A stretch of 44,102 nt of DNA from Pseudomonadota bacterium (GCA_022566735.1 JADFIG010000028.1:1-44102), one strand, 5' to 3'. Shown: positions 1-9,399, counted from the stretch's first letter. Numbers and translations: made by a program. Notes: a model not told the origin generated them from the letters alone.

Positions 1-331
1 CGGGCACGTCGAGCACGCTGAATTGCAGGCCCAGCAGCTCGACGATGTCCCCGCCGCGCAGGCGCTGCAGCGGCTCGGGCATGGGCTCATGCAGCGGCCC
101 GAGGACCGGGCCGGCCAGGCGCGGGCGCAGCGCGTTGACACCGCCCACGTGATCGCCGTGGTGATGGGTCAATAGAATGCCTGCCAGCGTCAGGCCCCGG
201 GCGTCGAGTGCCGCGGCCACCGGCGCCGCGTCGCCGGGGTCGACGACCAGGGCCTCACGGCCGTCATCCAACAGCCAGAGGTAGTTGTCGTCGAAAGCGG
301 GCAGAGGCGTGAGCGTCAAATCGAGCGTCAA
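1..331 (-). CDS. gloB: Hydroxyacylglutathione hydrolase (glyoxalase II), C-terminally truncated by the window edge
   Basis: Glyoxalase II hydrolyses S-lactoylglutathione to lactate and glutathione in the cytoplasmic methylglyoxal detoxification pathway. The first roughly 110 residues are visible and read through the family's N-terminal signature LPAFDDNYLWLL, followed by the metallo-beta-lactamase metal-binding motif THHHGDHVGG. The rest of the protein lies beyond base 1. No ATG is in frame, so a TTG at 331 or at 319 must start the protein; 319 gives the more typical start just before LTPLPAFDDNY. The gene diverges from the YafS-like methyltransferase gene with almost no intergenic space. The gloB-yafS-rnhA order is the same as in E. 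coli. The identity is secure; only the start codon is uncertain. Confidence 0.9.
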   Translation of the reverse strand, partial: MTLDLTLTPLPAFDDNYLWLLDDGREALVVDPGDAAPVAAALDARGLTLAGILLTHHHGDHVGGVNALRPRLAGPVLGPLHEPMPEPLQRLRGGDIVELLGLQFSVLDVP

Positions 332-345
332 TGTGGCGCCAACCC

Positions 346-1080
346 ATGACTGATAAAGCGCCGAGTATAGATTTGGCGGCCTGGCTTCAAACGCCGCCCG
401 GCCGGCATCTGTTGGGTTGGGAGCAGGCTCAGATCGATGCCGCCGTGGCAGACCTGTTCGGCTTCCACGCGCTGCAACTCGGCCTGCCCGAACTGGACGG
501 TCTGCAGGCCAACCGGATGCCGCACCGCTGGGTCGTCGGCCGAGACCTGCAGTGCGATGCCGAGGCGCTGCCCTTCGAGAGCGCCAGCCTGGACCTGGTG
601 GTGCTGCCGCACTCGCTGGAGCTGGCCGTCGACGCCCATGCGCTGCTGCGCGAGGTCGAGCGCGTGCTGCGGCCGGAGGGCCGGCTGATCGTCTTTGGTC
701 TGAACCCGGCCAGCCTGTGGAGCCTGCGCCAGACGCTCGGCCGGTTCAAGCGTCGCGGCGAGCCCTTTCTGCCCCGCGACGGCGACTTCATCGGCTACTG
801 GCGGCTGCGTGACTGGCTCAAGCTGCTGAACTTCGAGGTGGAGGCGGCGCGCTTCGGGGTCTACCGGCCGCCGCTGCGCAGCGAGGTCTGGCTGCAGCGC
901 TGGCAATGGGTGGACGGTGTAGGTTCACGCTGGTGGCCGGTGCTCGGCGCCGTCTACTTCATCCAGGCGATCAAGCGCGTGCACGGCATGCGCATGATCG
1001 GTCTGGCCAGGAATTCACGGCTGGCCGCCAAGAAGGCGCCGGCCGTCGCGCTCAACACGCATCACAAAAAACATGACTGA
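346..1080 (+). CDS. YafS-like class I SAM-dependent methyltransferase
   Basis: This predicted methyltransferase of 244 residues has an unknown substrate. The centre carries a recognisable methyltransferase type-11 half: [20 protein letters not shown], then a helix ending in [19 protein letters not shown]. The usual glycine-rich SAM loop (GxGxG) is not evident upstream, where only a VVGRDL stretch is found, so SAM binding may be unconventional. An in-frame ATG at 331 exists, but 346 (MTDKAPS) avoids overlap with the divergent gloB start. The 3' end overlaps rnhA by 8 bp, suggesting translational coupling. Its placement between gloB and rnhA matches E. coli yafS, which supports orthology. The function is not established. 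Confidence 0.82.
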   Translation: MTDKAPSIDLAAWLQTPPGRHLLGWEQAQIDAAVADLFGFHALQLGLPELDGLQANRMPHRWVVGRDLQCDAEALPFESASLDLVVLPHSLELAVDAHALLREVERVLRPEGRLIVFGLNPASLWSLRQTLGRFKRRGEPFLPRDGDFIGYWRLRDWLKLLNFEVEAARFGVYRPPLRSEVWLQRWQWVDGVGSRWWPVLGAVYFIQAIKRVHGMRMIGLARNSRLAAKKAPAVALNTHHKKHD

Positions 1081-1543
1081 AACCAAGCCACCGGCGATGG
1101 CCATCAAGCGCCCGCAGGTCACGATCTACACCGACGGCGCCTGCAAGGGCAACCCGGGCCCGGGCGGCTGGGGCGCCTGGCTGAGCAGCGGCGGCCACGA
1201 CAAGGAACTCTTCGGCGGCGAAGCCGGCACGACCAACAACCGGATGGAGCTGACCGCGCCGATCGAGGCCCTGGCCTCGCTCAAGCGCAGCTGCGATGTG
1301 GTGATCTACCTGGACAGCGAGTACGTGCGCAAGGGCATCACGGAGTGGATCTCGGGCTGGAAGCGCCGCGGCTGGAAGACGGCCGACGGCAAGCCCGTGA
1401 AGAACGTCGAGCTGTGGACCCGCCTGGAGGGCCTCACGCACCAGCACCAGGTGGAGTGGCACTGGGTGAAGGGCCACGCCGGGGACCCGGGCAACGAGCG
1501 CGCCGATGCGCTGGCCAACCGAGGTGCCGCCGAGGCGCGCTGA
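1073..1543 (+). CDS. rnhA: Ribonuclease HI
   Basis: RNase HI cleaves the RNA strand of RNA-DNA hybrids, removing R-loops and residual primers. The 156-residue protein opens with a short Lys/Pro-containing tail and then [16 protein letters not shown], which holds the first catalytic aspartate (D21). The catalytic glutamate is in TTNNRMEL, the third acidic residue in YLDSEYV, and the C-terminal histidine/aspartate pair in [16 protein letters not shown]. The length is normal for the family. The start overlaps the end of the methyltransferase gene by 8 bp. The next gene is convergent, about 55 bp away. Confidence 0.97.
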   Translation: MTETKPPAMAIKRPQVTIYTDGACKGNPGPGGWGAWLSSGGHDKELFGGEAGTTNNRMELTAPIEALASLKRSCDVVIYLDSEYVRKGITEWISGWKRRGWKTADGKPVKNVELWTRLEGLTHQHQVEWHWVKGHAGDPGNERADALANRGAAEAR

Positions 1544-1598
1544 ACCTGGCCTGCGCTGTCGGCGGGCCCATGGGCTCAGAACAGGCTCAGAACGGGCT

Positions 1599-2159
1599 TC
1601 AGAGGATGAGCACCATGGTGAGCTTGTCGAAATAGCGTACCTGGCCGCCTTTGTCGACCAGCTTGATGGCGTGGGGCAGCACGCCGCAGCCCTGGAAGCC
1701 TGCCCGCTCGTAGAGGCGGATGGCCGACTGGCTGGAGGTGCTCACGCGCAGGACGACCTGCTCCAGGCCCAGCGCCTGGCGGGCTTCGCCGATGGCTGCT
1801 TCGATGAGCTTGAGGCCGACACCGTGCCCGGTGTGTTCGGGGCGGACCATCATGCTGTTGAGCTCGGCGCTGTGGCGCAGCTTGGTCTGCGTCTGGCGCT
1901 CCAGGCCGATCATGCCGATGAGCTCCTGGCCCAGCCAGGCACCCAGCAGGAAGGATCCGCCGCGGGTCTCGCCCAGGCCGAGGCGGCCGAGGTAGCTTTC
2001 AGGAGGGCGGGCCTGCTCGCTTTCGATGTCGGCGTCGAAGGCGTCGGGGTGCAGGCGCAGGGCTTCGTCACGCAGCGTCTTGTAGGCGCTGAGTTGCGCG
2101 GGCGTGATGCGCGCGATGCGGATGTCGGGGCCGCGCCCGCTGGGCTCAGTCCCGGTCAT
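1599..2159 (-). CDS. GNAT-family N-acetyltransferase
   Basis: This 186-residue GCN5-related acetyltransferase has an unknown acceptor. The acetyl-CoA-binding motif A is seen as VRPEHTGHGVGLKLIEAAI, with the Q/RxxGxG-type loop. It is followed by motif B, the SAIRLYERAGF segment typical of small-molecule and RimI-like acetyltransferases. The ATG lies 14 bp inside the 3' end of mobA, so the gene is the last of a moaA-mobA-GNAT transcription unit. That context does not prove a role in molybdenum cofactor metabolism. Confidence 0.88.
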   Translation of the reverse strand: MTGTEPSGRGPDIRIARITPAQLSAYKTLRDEALRLHPDAFDADIESEQARPPESYLGRLGLGETRGGSFLLGAWLGQELIGMIGLERQTQTKLRHSAELNSMMVRPEHTGHGVGLKLIEAAIGEARQALGLEQVVLRVSTSSQSAIRLYERAGFQGCGVLPHAIKLVDKGGQVRYFDKLTMVLIL

Positions 2160-2829
2160 GCAATGTCTCCAGGGTGTTCATGTTCTGAAAAGCTGTCTCC
2201 GGCGCGAAGCATACGCCCACCCAGGCCTGGGTCTGTGTCCAGCGGCCCACTTTGCGTTCACCGTTCACGAATGCCTGCAGCAACTGCGGGGCGACCCGCT
2301 TGCGCATCAGGGCGCAGACCCAGTGCGGATGCCGCCCGTCGCCGGTGACGGGCACGGCGATGTCGGCCTGGGCCGCCTGGGCTGCCGCCAGCAACCGTGG
2401 CAGGAGGTCGGTGGGCAGGCGGGGGGTGTCGCAGGGCAGCACCAGCACCCACTCGGTGTGGCTGTGCCTCAGGGCCGTGAGCATGCCGGCCAGGGGGCCG
2501 CTGCGCTCGGGCAGGTCGGCATCGTCGGGCAGCACGCCGCCGGGCACGGCCAGGGGGATGCCTTGCTGCGCGACCAGCGGGCAGCGGCCGAGCAGGGCGC
2601 GGTAACTGTCGGCATGGCGGTTGGCAGTGATGCCAATGGCCTGGGGGGGCGCGAGCCGCGCCAGCACCCAGGCCGCCAGGGCCTGGCCTCGCCAGGGTTG
2701 CAGGCCTTTGTCGCGGCCTTGCATGCGCCGGCCTTCGCCGCCGGCGAGCAGCCACGCGGTCACGCTGGTGGCCTGGGCCGTGGCCAGCGGGGCTGGGGCC
2801 GCCCTGGGGGCGAGGGGCGTGTCAGCCAC
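2146..2829 (-). CDS. mobA: Molybdenum cofactor guanylyltransferase
   Basis: MobA transfers GMP from GTP to molybdopterin-bound molybdenum, forming the guanine dinucleotide cofactor used by DMSO-reductase-family enzymes. The 227-residue protein carries the nucleotidyltransferase signature [15 protein letters not shown] near residue 30, then SGPLAGML, the metal-binding region LPCDTP, and a C-terminal [10 protein letters not shown] segment typical of MobA. About 20 Ala/Pro-rich residues precede the core. The start overlaps the end of moaA by 8 bp, giving a tight moaA-mobA pair. Confidence 0.93.
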   Translation of the reverse strand: MADTPLAPRAAPAPLATAQATSVTAWLLAGGEGRRMQGRDKGLQPWRGQALAAWVLARLAPPQAIGITANRHADSYRALLGRCPLVAQQGIPLAVPGGVLPDDADLPERSGPLAGMLTALRHSHTEWVLVLPCDTPRLPTDLLPRLLAAAQAAQADIAVPVTGDGRHPHWVCALMRKRVAPQLLQAFVNGERKVGRWTQTQAWVGVCFAPETAFQNMNTLETLHDRD

Positions 2830-4006
2830 CGATGTAGCTCATCTCGATGCGGGGGGCGTGGCCGTCGTCCGCTCCGATGGGCTGGCCACGGAGTTCGGAG
2901 TAGCGGTCGGCGCGCTGCTGCCAGAGCGCCGCGATGCGCTGGGCCAGGGCCCATTCGTCGAGCGCCTCGTCGCGCAGCAGGCTGCGCAGGTCATGGCCTT
3001 GCGTGGCGAACAGGCAGGTGTAGAGCCGCCCATCCGTGGACAGGCGCAGGCGCGTGCATTCGCCGCAGAACGCCTGCGTGACGCTGGAGATGAAGCCCAG
3101 GTGGCCGCTGCCGTCCGCGTAGGCCCAGCGCTGCGCGGTGTCGCTGTGGCGGGGGGCGTCGACGGCCTGCAGCGGGTGGTGGGCATGGATGAGGGCCCGC
3201 ACCTCTGCCGAGGGCAGCACCTGGCTCATGTCCCAGCGGTTGGTCTGGCCGACGTCCATGAACTCGATGAAGCGCAACTCGATGCCGCTGCCGCGGAAGT
3301 GCCGGGCCATGGGCAGGATCTCGCCTTCGTTGACGCCCTTTTGCACCACCATGTTGACCTTCAACGGCGCCAGGCCCACGCGCTGGGCGGCTTCGATGCC
3401 GGCCAGCACCTCGCTGACCTCGGTCTGGCTGTCGCTCATGCGCTGGAACATGGCCGGACTGAGCGCATCCAGGCTGACGGTGAGGCGCTGCAGCCCGGCG
3501 TCACGCAAGGCCTGGGCCTTGCGGGCCAGCAGGGCGCCATTGGTGGTCAGGGTGAGCTCGGGCGGGCGTCCGTCCAGCGTGCGCAGGGCCGCCAGTTCCG
3601 CGATCAGGCGTTCCAGGTCGCGGCGCATCAGCGGCTCGCCCCCGGTCAGGCGCAGCTTGCGCACGCCCAGGCGCAGGGCGGCGGCGGCGGCACGGGTGAT
3701 CTCCTCGAAACTCAGCAAGGCCTCGTGCGGCAGGAAGACGTGGTCGCGGCCGAAGGCGGCCCGTGGCATGCAGTAGCCGCAGCGGAAATTGCAGCGGTCG
3801 GTGACGGAGATGCGCAGGTCGTGCAGTGCCCGGCCCAGGGTGTCTTGCACACCGTTGCTTGCCGTGTCGCCGGTGAGCGCTTGCGTGGCCGGCGGCAGCG
3901 CTTGTGCGGTGCCTCCGGCGGCGCGCGATGCCGCAGCGCGCTCCAGGCGCGCATCAGGCTGGATGGGAACGACGCGGGGAGGGCGCGGTACTGCGGACAG
4001 GCTCAT
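2822..4006 (-). CDS. moaA: GTP 3',8-cyclase, radical SAM
   Basis: MoaA converts GTP to 3',8-cyclo-7,8-dihydro-GTP, the first step of molybdenum cofactor synthesis. The 394-residue protein shows the radical SAM CxxxCxxC cluster motif in [13 protein letters not shown]. The C-terminal cluster cysteines are in [19 protein letters not shown], and the C-terminal double glycine (SYIGG) is needed for activity in characterised homologues. LTGGEPL marks the SAM-binding region. An N-terminal extension of about 60 low-complexity residues precedes the core, so a shorter start is possible. The gene heads the moaA-mobA-GNAT unit. Confidence 0.96.
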   Translation of the reverse strand: MSLSAVPRPPRVVPIQPDARLERAAASRAAGGTAQALPPATQALTGDTASNGVQDTLGRALHDLRISVTDRCNFRCGYCMPRAAFGRDHVFLPHEALLSFEEITRAAAAALRLGVRKLRLTGGEPLMRRDLERLIAELAALRTLDGRPPELTLTTNGALLARKAQALRDAGLQRLTVSLDALSPAMFQRMSDSQTEVSEVLAGIEAAQRVGLAPLKVNMVVQKGVNEGEILPMARHFRGSGIELRFIEFMDVGQTNRWDMSQVLPSAEVRALIHAHHPLQAVDAPRHSDTAQRWAYADGSGHLGFISSVTQAFCGECTRLRLSTDGRLYTCLFATQGHDLRSLLRDEALDEWALAQRIAALWQQRADRYSELRGQPIGADDGHAPRIEMSYIGG

Positions 4007-4054
4007 GGCCGACCATTGTGCCGCGGGTGGGACAGCGTGAGGCGGGGTCCCGCT

Positions 4055-4783
4055 TCAGTTGTTGCGCGAGGAGGGGCTTGTCTGTGCCGACATGGCCGGC
4101 GCCCGGCGCGCGCCATCGAAGCGTTGCTGCCAGTAGGCCTGGCGCATGTCTTCGACGCGGACCTGTCCACCCGCACGGGGCGAGTGGATGAACTTGTTGT
4201 CGCCGATGTAGATGCCGACGTGCGAGAAGGTGTGGCGCAGGGTGTTGAAGAACACCAGGTCGCCCGGCTTGAGTTCTGCCTGCTGCACCGGCATCAGGGC
4301 AGGCGAGTTGGCTTGCTCGATGGCGCGCCGCGGCAGGATCAGGCCGATGCTGTTTTCGAAGACGTGGCGTGTGAAGCCGCTGCAGTCGAAGCCGGTTTCG
4401 CGGGAGTCACCGCCGCGGCGGTAGGGCACGCCCAGGAAGTTCATGGCCGACAGCACCAGGTCGGAGGCGATGTCCGAGGCGGTGTCCCGCATGTGCTGGG
4501 CCAGTTCGCTGACGGGGCGCTTGGACGGCATCAGGCCCCTGTCGGCCAGGAAGCGGGCAACCGGGTCTTCGGATTCCGTGGGGGCGGCTTGCGCGCTGGG
4601 GGCGGGCGCGGCGAGCCCGGTCGACTGCGCGAAGGCAGGCTGGGCAAGGAGGCCGGAAATCAGCGCGACACAGACAAGCAGGTGAGGCAGGAACGCCACC
4701 GAAGCGATGCGCTGCGATCCAGGCCCGGCAGTGTGACCAGGGGCATGTGCCGCCTGGCCGGAGTGTCGGGTCGTGAAAGGCAT
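4055..4783 (-). CDS. Secreted NlpC/P60 family cell-wall peptidase (C40)
   Basis: This is a predicted murein peptidase of the C40 family, which cleaves peptide bonds in peptidoglycan stems. A hydrophobic signal segment around residues 28-52 (SVAFLPHLLVCVALISGLLA) ends near an AFA-QS cleavage site. The catalytic domain shows FDCSGF (nucleophile Cys), SHVGIYIG (His) and FIHSP (third polar residue). PGDLVFFNT is also typical of the family. I chose the ATG at 4783; a TTG three codons upstream (4792) is possible. The N-terminal stretch before the signal is long and the exact start is uncertain. The gene stands alone between moaA and ohr on the same strand. Confidence 0.88.
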   Translation of the reverse strand: MPFTTRHSGQAAHAPGHTAGPGSQRIASVAFLPHLLVCVALISGLLAQPAFAQSTGLAAPAPSAQAAPTESEDPVARFLADRGLMPSKRPVSELAQHMRDTASDIASDLVLSAMNFLGVPYRRGGDSRETGFDCSGFTRHVFENSIGLILPRRAIEQANSPALMPVQQAELKPGDLVFFNTLRHTFSHVGIYIGDNKFIHSPRAGGQVRVEDMRQAYWQQRFDGARRAPAMSAQTSPSSRNN

Positions 4784-4938
4784 GGGTCGCAAGGGTAGGG
4801 GGGCATGGCCCGCCCGTCAATCTCGGTCGTTGAGGGATAACGTGAGATTAACACCGTTTTTTGGGGTTTCCGCTGCGTGGCAGTAAGTGCAACTGAATGT
4901 GTTTGTGGCAGGGATTCTGGCAGGCGCAGCGGCGGCGT

Positions 4939-5364
4939 TCAGGCCAGTTCCAGCACGACGTCGATGTTGCCTCGCGTGGCGTTCGAGTAGGGGCAGACCT
5001 GGTGGGCAGCGTCGATGAGGGCCTGGGCCTCGTCGCGGGGCATGCCGGGCAGCGTGATGCCGAGCTTGACGGTGATGCCGAAGCCCTGCGGGATGGGGCC
5101 GATGCCGACCGCCCCGGCGATCTGGGTGCCTGCGGGCAGCAGCTTCTTGTTCTGGGCGGCCACGAAGCCCATCGCGCCCATGAAGCAGGCGCTGTAGCCG
5201 GCGGCGAACAGCTGCTCGGGGTTGGTGCCGTTGCCCTTGCCGCCCATCTCGGTGGGACGGGCCAGGGCGATGTCCAGTTGACCGTCGGAGCTGACGGCGC
5301 GGCCATCGCGGCCTCCGGTGGCGGTGGCGTGGGCGGTGTAGACGATCTGGGTGGGGGATGCCAT
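4939..5364 (-). CDS. ohr: Organic hydroperoxide resistance protein, Ohr/OsmC superfamily
   Basis: Ohr is a thiol-dependent peroxidase that reduces organic and fatty-acid hydroperoxides in the cytoplasm. The 141-residue protein has the two catalytic cysteines, C60 in YSACFMGAM and the second in HQVCPYSNATRGN. It also has the conserved arginine (R19) and glutamate (E50) that polarise the active site. The ATG at 5364 (MASPTQIVYTA) fits the family; a start 18 codons upstream would run through the operator region. The gene sits directly downstream of its likely regulator ohrR, separated by 114 bp that contains a perfect palindrome. Confidence 0.96.
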   Translation of the reverse strand: MASPTQIVYTAHATATGGRDGRAVSSDGQLDIALARPTEMGGKGNGTNPEQLFAAGYSACFMGAMGFVAAQNKKLLPAGTQIAGAVGIGPIPQGFGITVKLGITLPGMPRDEAQALIDAAHQVCPYSNATRGNIDVVLELA

Positions 5365-5413
5365 GGTGCGGTCCTGTCGTTGAGGGTCGGTTGAGGGGTG
5401 GCTGAACGGTTGG

Positions 5414-5425
5414 ATCAAATTTGAT
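5414..5425. promoter_or_regulatory. Candidate OhrR operator palindrome
   Basis: The perfect 12-bp palindrome ATCAAATTTGAT lies about 50 bp upstream of the ohr start codon, in a locally A+T-rich patch of an otherwise G+C-rich gap. OhrR proteins bind A+T-rich inverted repeats that overlap the ohr promoter, so position and composition fit. Binding is inferred. Confidence 0.6.
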
Positions 5426-5478
5426 TGTGTGCAGTTTAAGTTGCCAGCCGACAGAACGGGAGCGCTCGGTGCAAATCC

Positions 5479-5940
5479 TCAGGTGTTGTGGGGTTGAAGC
5501 CGTTCGCGCAAGGCGTGCAGCTGCGCGCGCAGGGCAGCCAGTTCGCTGCCGTCGATGCCGGCCTGGCACAGGACCTGGCTCGGGACACCCTGGGCTTGCC
5601 GGCGCAAGGCCCGCCCCTGGGGCGTCAGCCGGATGCGCACGCGGCGCTCGTCCGCCGGGTCGCGGTGGCGGGACACCTGTCCTGCGGCCTCCATGCGCTT
5701 GAGCAGCGGCGTGAGCGTGCCGGAGTCGAGTTGCAGCAGCTCGCCGAGTTCGTGCACGGTGCGGTCGTCGGCTTCCCACAGCACCAGCATCACGAGGTAC
5801 TGCGGGTAGGTCAGGCCCAGGGGCGCCAGCAAGGGCTTGTAGAGCTTGGTCATGGCCAGCGAGCTGGCGTAGAGTGCAAAGCACAGCTGGGCGTCCAGGT
5901 GCAGGTGTTCGGGGGCAGGCGAAGGACGGCGGGAGCTCAT
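5479..5940 (-). CDS. ohrR: MarR-family organic peroxide sensor OhrR
   Basis: OhrR represses ohr until organic hydroperoxides oxidise its reactive cysteine. The 153-residue protein has the MarR winged-helix core: the Tyr-containing [12 protein letters not shown] helix, [23 protein letters not shown] as recognition helix, and a [13 protein letters not shown] wing. The peroxide-sensing cysteine is C20 in [11 protein letters not shown] second cysteine, C125, lies near the C-terminus. This places the protein with the two-cysteine OhrR type (Xanthomonas C22/C127 by family knowledge), which forms an intersubunit disulfide. The gene directly precedes ohr on the same strand. Confidence 0.93.
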   Translation of the reverse strand: MSSRRPSPAPEHLHLDAQLCFALYASSLAMTKLYKPLLAPLGLTYPQYLVMLVLWEADDRTVHELGELLQLDSGTLTPLLKRMEAAGQVSRHRDPADERRVRIRLTPQGRALRRQAQGVPSQVLCQAGIDGSELAALRAQLHALRERLQPHNT

Positions 5941-6069
5941 GCCCGCATGGTAGTGCCCTGGCGCTGCGGCGTGCGCTTGACCTGTGGCAAATCCCTGGAG
6001 GGGGGCGCTGGCTTAAGCTGACACGGTCCGTTGCCACATTGACGAGCCGCTGGCTCAGGAGAGTTGTCC

Positions 6070-6477
6070 ATGTCTCACGCCCACCCGTCTTCCCCCTTGA
6101 GCGAGGCCGAGATGCAACGCTGCAAGACGCAGCTGCTGGAGCGGGCCCGGGCCTTGGTGATGCAGGATGCGGATCTGCGCGCGCGCCTGGCCGAGGGCGA
6201 GAGCGCCACGTCCAACACCTTCGTGGCGGGCACCGAGGGCGGCCAGGCCACCGAGGCCGACGACGAGGTGATCGCGCTGCTGCGGCGCGAGCAGGGTGAG
6301 TTGAAGTCGGTGGCCGAGGCGCTGGAGCGCCTGGAGCAGGGGCACTACGGCCTGTGCGTGGAGTGCGGCGAAGCCATCGCCGCGCAACGCCTGGCCGTGC
6401 TGCCCGAGGCGGCGCTGTGCGTGGGCTGCCAGGACATGGCCGAGCACCGTGCGGCGCACGGGGGCGAGCACCGCTGA
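6070..6477 (+). CDS. DksA/TraR-family C4 zinc-finger protein
   Basis: This 135-residue member of the DksA/TraR family probably binds the RNA polymerase secondary channel. An N-terminal helical region (residues 10-90) leads to a four-cysteine zinc finger at C96, C99, C117 and C120 (LCVECGEAI and ALCVGCQ). The acidic tip motif of canonical DksA (DxxDxA) is not obvious; TEADDEVIALL is the nearest candidate. It is therefore a DksA-like paralogue rather than a certain DksA. The ATG at 6070 follows a good AGGAG-type ribosome binding site at 6057-6062; an in-frame TTG at 6064 is less likely. Confidence 0.88.
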   Translation: MSHAHPSSPLSEAEMQRCKTQLLERARALVMQDADLRARLAEGESATSNTFVAGTEGGQATEADDEVIALLRREQGELKSVAEALERLEQGHYGLCVECGEAIAAQRLAVLPEAALCVGCQDMAEHRAAHGGEHR

Positions 6478-6494
6478 GGCCCGGGTTCAGGCGC

Positions 6495-8504
6495 TCAGTT
6501 GCCGATCTGCTCGATCGCTTCGCTCAGTTCGAGCCAGCGCGCCTCGAGCGCTTCGATCTCTTCGTCCAGCGCTTTCAGGCGTTTGCCCTGGTCGGCGCGC
6601 TCGGACGGCCCGATGCTGATGGAGCCCAGCGACTGCGTGAGCTTGGCGTGCTCTTCGCCGGCGCGGGCCATGCGCTCGTCGACCTTCTTGAGCTCGGCCT
6701 TGAGCGGGCGCAGCTGCTCGTTGAGCTTCTGGCGCGCCTGGGCCTGGGCCTTGCGGTCTTCCTTGCCCTTGCTGTTGAAAACGGTGGCCTCGGTGCTGGC
6801 GGGCGTGTCTGCGTCGGATGATGCAGAAGCCGATGCGGCAGCCTTGGCGCCATCGCGTGCGGCGCGGGCTGCCAGGGCGGTTTCCCGGGCCACGTCGGCC
6901 AGGTACTTCTGGTAGTCGTCGAGGTCGCCGTCGAAGGTGCTGACCTCGCCCTTGGCCACCAGCCAGAACTCGTCGCAGACCTCGCGCAGCAGGGCGCGGT
7001 CGTGGCTGACCAGCATCACCGTGCCTTCGAACTCGTTGAGCGCCATGCTCAGGGCCTCGCGGGTGGTGAGGTCGAGGTGGTTGGTGGGTTCGTCGAGCAG
7101 CAGCAGGTTGGGGCGCTGCCAGACGACCAGGGCAAGCACGAGGCGCGCCTTCTCGCCGCCACTGAACTGGTGCACAGGCTGGTTGACCATGTCGCCGCTG
7201 AACTGGAAGCGGCCGAGGAAGTCGCGCAGCTCTTGCTCACGGGCGTTGGGGCCGACCTCGCGCGCCAGGCGCAGCATGTGCTGCATGGGGCCTTCGTCGG
7301 GGCGCAGCACGTCGAGTTCCTGCTGGGCGAAGTAGCCGATGCTCAGGCCCTTGCCTTCGGTGATCTCGCCGCTGATGGGCTTGTTCATGCGCGCCAGCGT
7401 CTTCACCACCGTGGACTTGCCCTGGCCGTTGGCGCCCAGGATGCCGATGCGCTGGCCCGGCAGCACCGAGCGGTTGATGCCCGAGACGATGGTCAGGGGC
7501 TCCGGGCCGTGGCCCTTGTCGACGAAGTAGCCGCAGGCCAGCTCCTTGAGCGACAGCATGGGGTTGGGCAGGCTGAGCGGCTCGGGGAAGTTGAACTGGA
7601 AGTCGCTGGCGGTGAGCACCGGGGCGAGCTTTTCCATGCGCTCCAGGGCCTTGACGCGGCTTTGCGCCTGGCGGGCCTTGCTGGCCTGCGCCTTGAAGCG
7701 CGCGATGAACTTGCTGAGGTGGGCGATCTTGTCCTGCTGCTTGCTGAAGGCCGCCTGCTGCTGGCTCAGGCGCTCGGCGCGCATCGACTCGAAGGCCGTG
7801 TAGCCACCGGTGTAGCGCGTCAGCTTGCCCTCGTCGAGGTGCAGGGTGACCTTGGTGATGGCGTCGAGGAATTCGCGGTCGTGGCTGATGATGAGCAAGG
7901 TGCCGTCGTAGCGCTGTAGCCAGGCTTCCAACCAGACCAGGGCGTCGAGGTCCAGGTGGTTGGTGGGTTCGTCGAGCAGCAGCAGCTTGGCCGGGCACAT
8001 CAGCGCGCGGGCCAGCTGCAGGCGCATCCGCCAGCCGCCTGAGAAGCTGTTGACCGGCGCCATGGCCTGCTCCAGCGTGAAGCCCAGGCCGAGCAGCAAG
8101 GCCTGTGCGCGGGCCGGTGCGTCGAACACACCGGCTTCGGCCAGGTTGGCGTGGGCCTCGCCGATGGCATTGCCGTCGTCGGCGGCTTCGGCGGCAGCCA
8201 GGTCGGCCTTGGCCTTCATCAGGCGGGCATCGCCTTGCAGCACGAAGTCGGTGGCGGGCTCGTCGGTCTCGGGCATGTTCTGCGCCACCTCGGCCATGCC
8301 GCCGGGTTGCAGCCAGGCGGGCGGGATCTCGACGTCGCCGGCATCGGGGTGGAGCCGTCCGGCCAGCAGCGAGAACAGCGAGGACTTGCCCGCGCCATTG
8401 CGGCCGATCAGGCCGACCTTTTCGCCCGGGTGGATGGTGGCGCTGGCCTGCTCCAGGACGGGTTTCACGCCTCGCAGCAGGGAGACGTTTTTCAGAACGA
8501 TCAT
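6495..8504 (-). CDS. ABC-F family ATPase, YheS-like
   Basis: ABC-F proteins are soluble twin-ATPase translation factors that act at the ribosomal E site. The 669-residue protein has two ABC domains. The first has Walker A GRNGAGKSS, signature FSGGWRMR and Walker B LLLLDEPTNHLDLD. The second has GANGQGKST, FSGGEKAR and LLLLDEPTNHLDL. Between them is the ABC-F linker helix, rich in Arg/Lys (KFIARFKAQASKARQAQSR). A charged coiled coil of about 100 residues closes the C-terminus. The start (MIVLKNVSLLRGVKPVLEQA) most resembles YheS. It is the last gene of the dapC-to-prmB unit, 7 bp after prmB. No membrane domain is present, so it is not a transporter. Confidence 0.92.
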   Translation of the reverse strand: MIVLKNVSLLRGVKPVLEQASATIHPGEKVGLIGRNGAGKSSLFSLLAGRLHPDAGDVEIPPAWLQPGGMAEVAQNMPETDEPATDFVLQGDARLMKAKADLAAAEAADDGNAIGEAHANLAEAGVFDAPARAQALLLGLGFTLEQAMAPVNSFSGGWRMRLQLARALMCPAKLLLLDEPTNHLDLDALVWLEAWLQRYDGTLLIISHDREFLDAITKVTLHLDEGKLTRYTGGYTAFESMRAERLSQQQAAFSKQQDKIAHLSKFIARFKAQASKARQAQSRVKALERMEKLAPVLTASDFQFNFPEPLSLPNPMLSLKELACGYFVDKGHGPEPLTIVSGINRSVLPGQRIGILGANGQGKSTVVKTLARMNKPISGEITEGKGLSIGYFAQQELDVLRPDEGPMQHMLRLAREVGPNAREQELRDFLGRFQFSGDMVNQPVHQFSGGEKARLVLALVVWQRPNLLLLDEPTNHLDLTTREALSMALNEFEGTVMLVSHDRALLREVCDEFWLVAKGEVSTFDGDLDDYQKYLADVARETALAARAARDGAKAAASASASSDADTPASTEATVFNSKGKEDRKAQAQARQKLNEQLRPLKAELKKVDERMARAGEEHAKLTQSLGSISIGPSERADQGKRLKALDEEIEALEARWLELSEAIEQIGN

Positions 8505-8511
8505 GGGGGGC

Positions 8512-9399
8512 TCAGGTAGGAAGGAGCAGGGCGTCGCGGGTGACGAGCAGGAGCTGGTCGTCGCCGGAGCTCGTGGGCAGCCAGGTGACTGCCGGGGCCA
8601 GCTCGGGGAAGGCGCGCTCGAAGTTCGGCCGCTCGTTGCCGATCTCCAGCACCAGCACGGCGTCGTCGCTCAGGAAGCGGTCGGGCTCGGCGCGCAGGGC
8701 GGCGAACAGGGCGCGGGTGAAGTCCATGCCGTCGTCGCCCGAGGCCAGGGCCAGCTCGGGCTCGGCGCGGTACTCGGCGGGCAGGGCCTGCATGGACGCC
8801 GCGTTGACGTAGGGCGGGTTGCACAGGATCAGGTCATACGGCCCGCGCACGGCGGACAGGCCATCGCTCTTGAGCAAGGTGATGCGGTCCTGCAGGCCGT
8901 GCTGGTCGACGTTGATGCGGGCCACGGCCAGGGCGTCCTCGCTGATGTCGGCGGCATCGACCGTGACCTCGGGGAAGGCCATGGCCGCCAGCACGGCCAG
9001 GCTGCCGTTGCCGGTGCACAGGTCCAGCACGCGGTGGGTGTGCTCGCCCAGCCAGGCGTCGATGCTGCCATCGGCCAGGACCTCGGCGATGAAGGAGCGC
9101 GGCACGATGGCGCGCTCATCGACGTAGAACGGCACGCCTTGCAGCCAGGCCTGCTTCGTCAGGTAGGCCGCGGGCTTGCGCGTGGCGATGCGCTCGGCGA
9201 TGAGTTCATGGACGGCGTCGGTCTGGTCGGTGCCAACGGGCAGGTCGGCGGCGGCATCCAGGTCGTCGATCGGCAGGTTCAGGCGCCACAGCACCAGCCA
9301 GGCGGCTTCGTCGAAGGCGTTGGTGGTGCCGTGCCCGAAGGCCACGCCCGCGTCGTCGAGCTGCCTGGCGCAGGCGTCGATCAGTTCGATGACGGTCAC
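8512..9399 (-). CDS. prmB: 50S ribosomal protein L3 N5-glutamine methyltransferase
   Basis: PrmB methylates a glutamine of ribosomal protein L3 using S-adenosylmethionine. The 295-residue protein has the SAM-binding loop [16 protein letters not shown] and the glutamine-recognising NPPY motif in [11 protein letters not shown]. It also has the PRSFIAEVL segment of the PrmB/PrmC family and a C-terminal VLEIGNE. The start is GTG at 9399, whose bases overlap the dapE stop as GTGA. The open frame continues far upstream through dapE in the wrong frame, which should not be mistaken for protein. It is translationally coupled to dapE and followed by the ABC-F gene. Confidence 0.94.
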   Translation of the reverse strand: MTVIELIDACARQLDDAGVAFGHGTTNAFDEAAWLVLWRLNLPIDDLDAAADLPVGTDQTDAVHELIAERIATRKPAAYLTKQAWLQGVPFYVDERAIVPRSFIAEVLADGSIDAWLGEHTHRVLDLCTGNGSLAVLAAMAFPEVTVDAADISEDALAVARINVDQHGLQDRITLLKSDGLSAVRGPYDLILCNPPYVNAASMQALPAEYRAEPELALASGDDGMDFTRALFAALRAEPDRFLSDDAVLVLEIGNERPNFERAFPELAPAVTWLPTSSGDDQLLLVTRDALLLPT

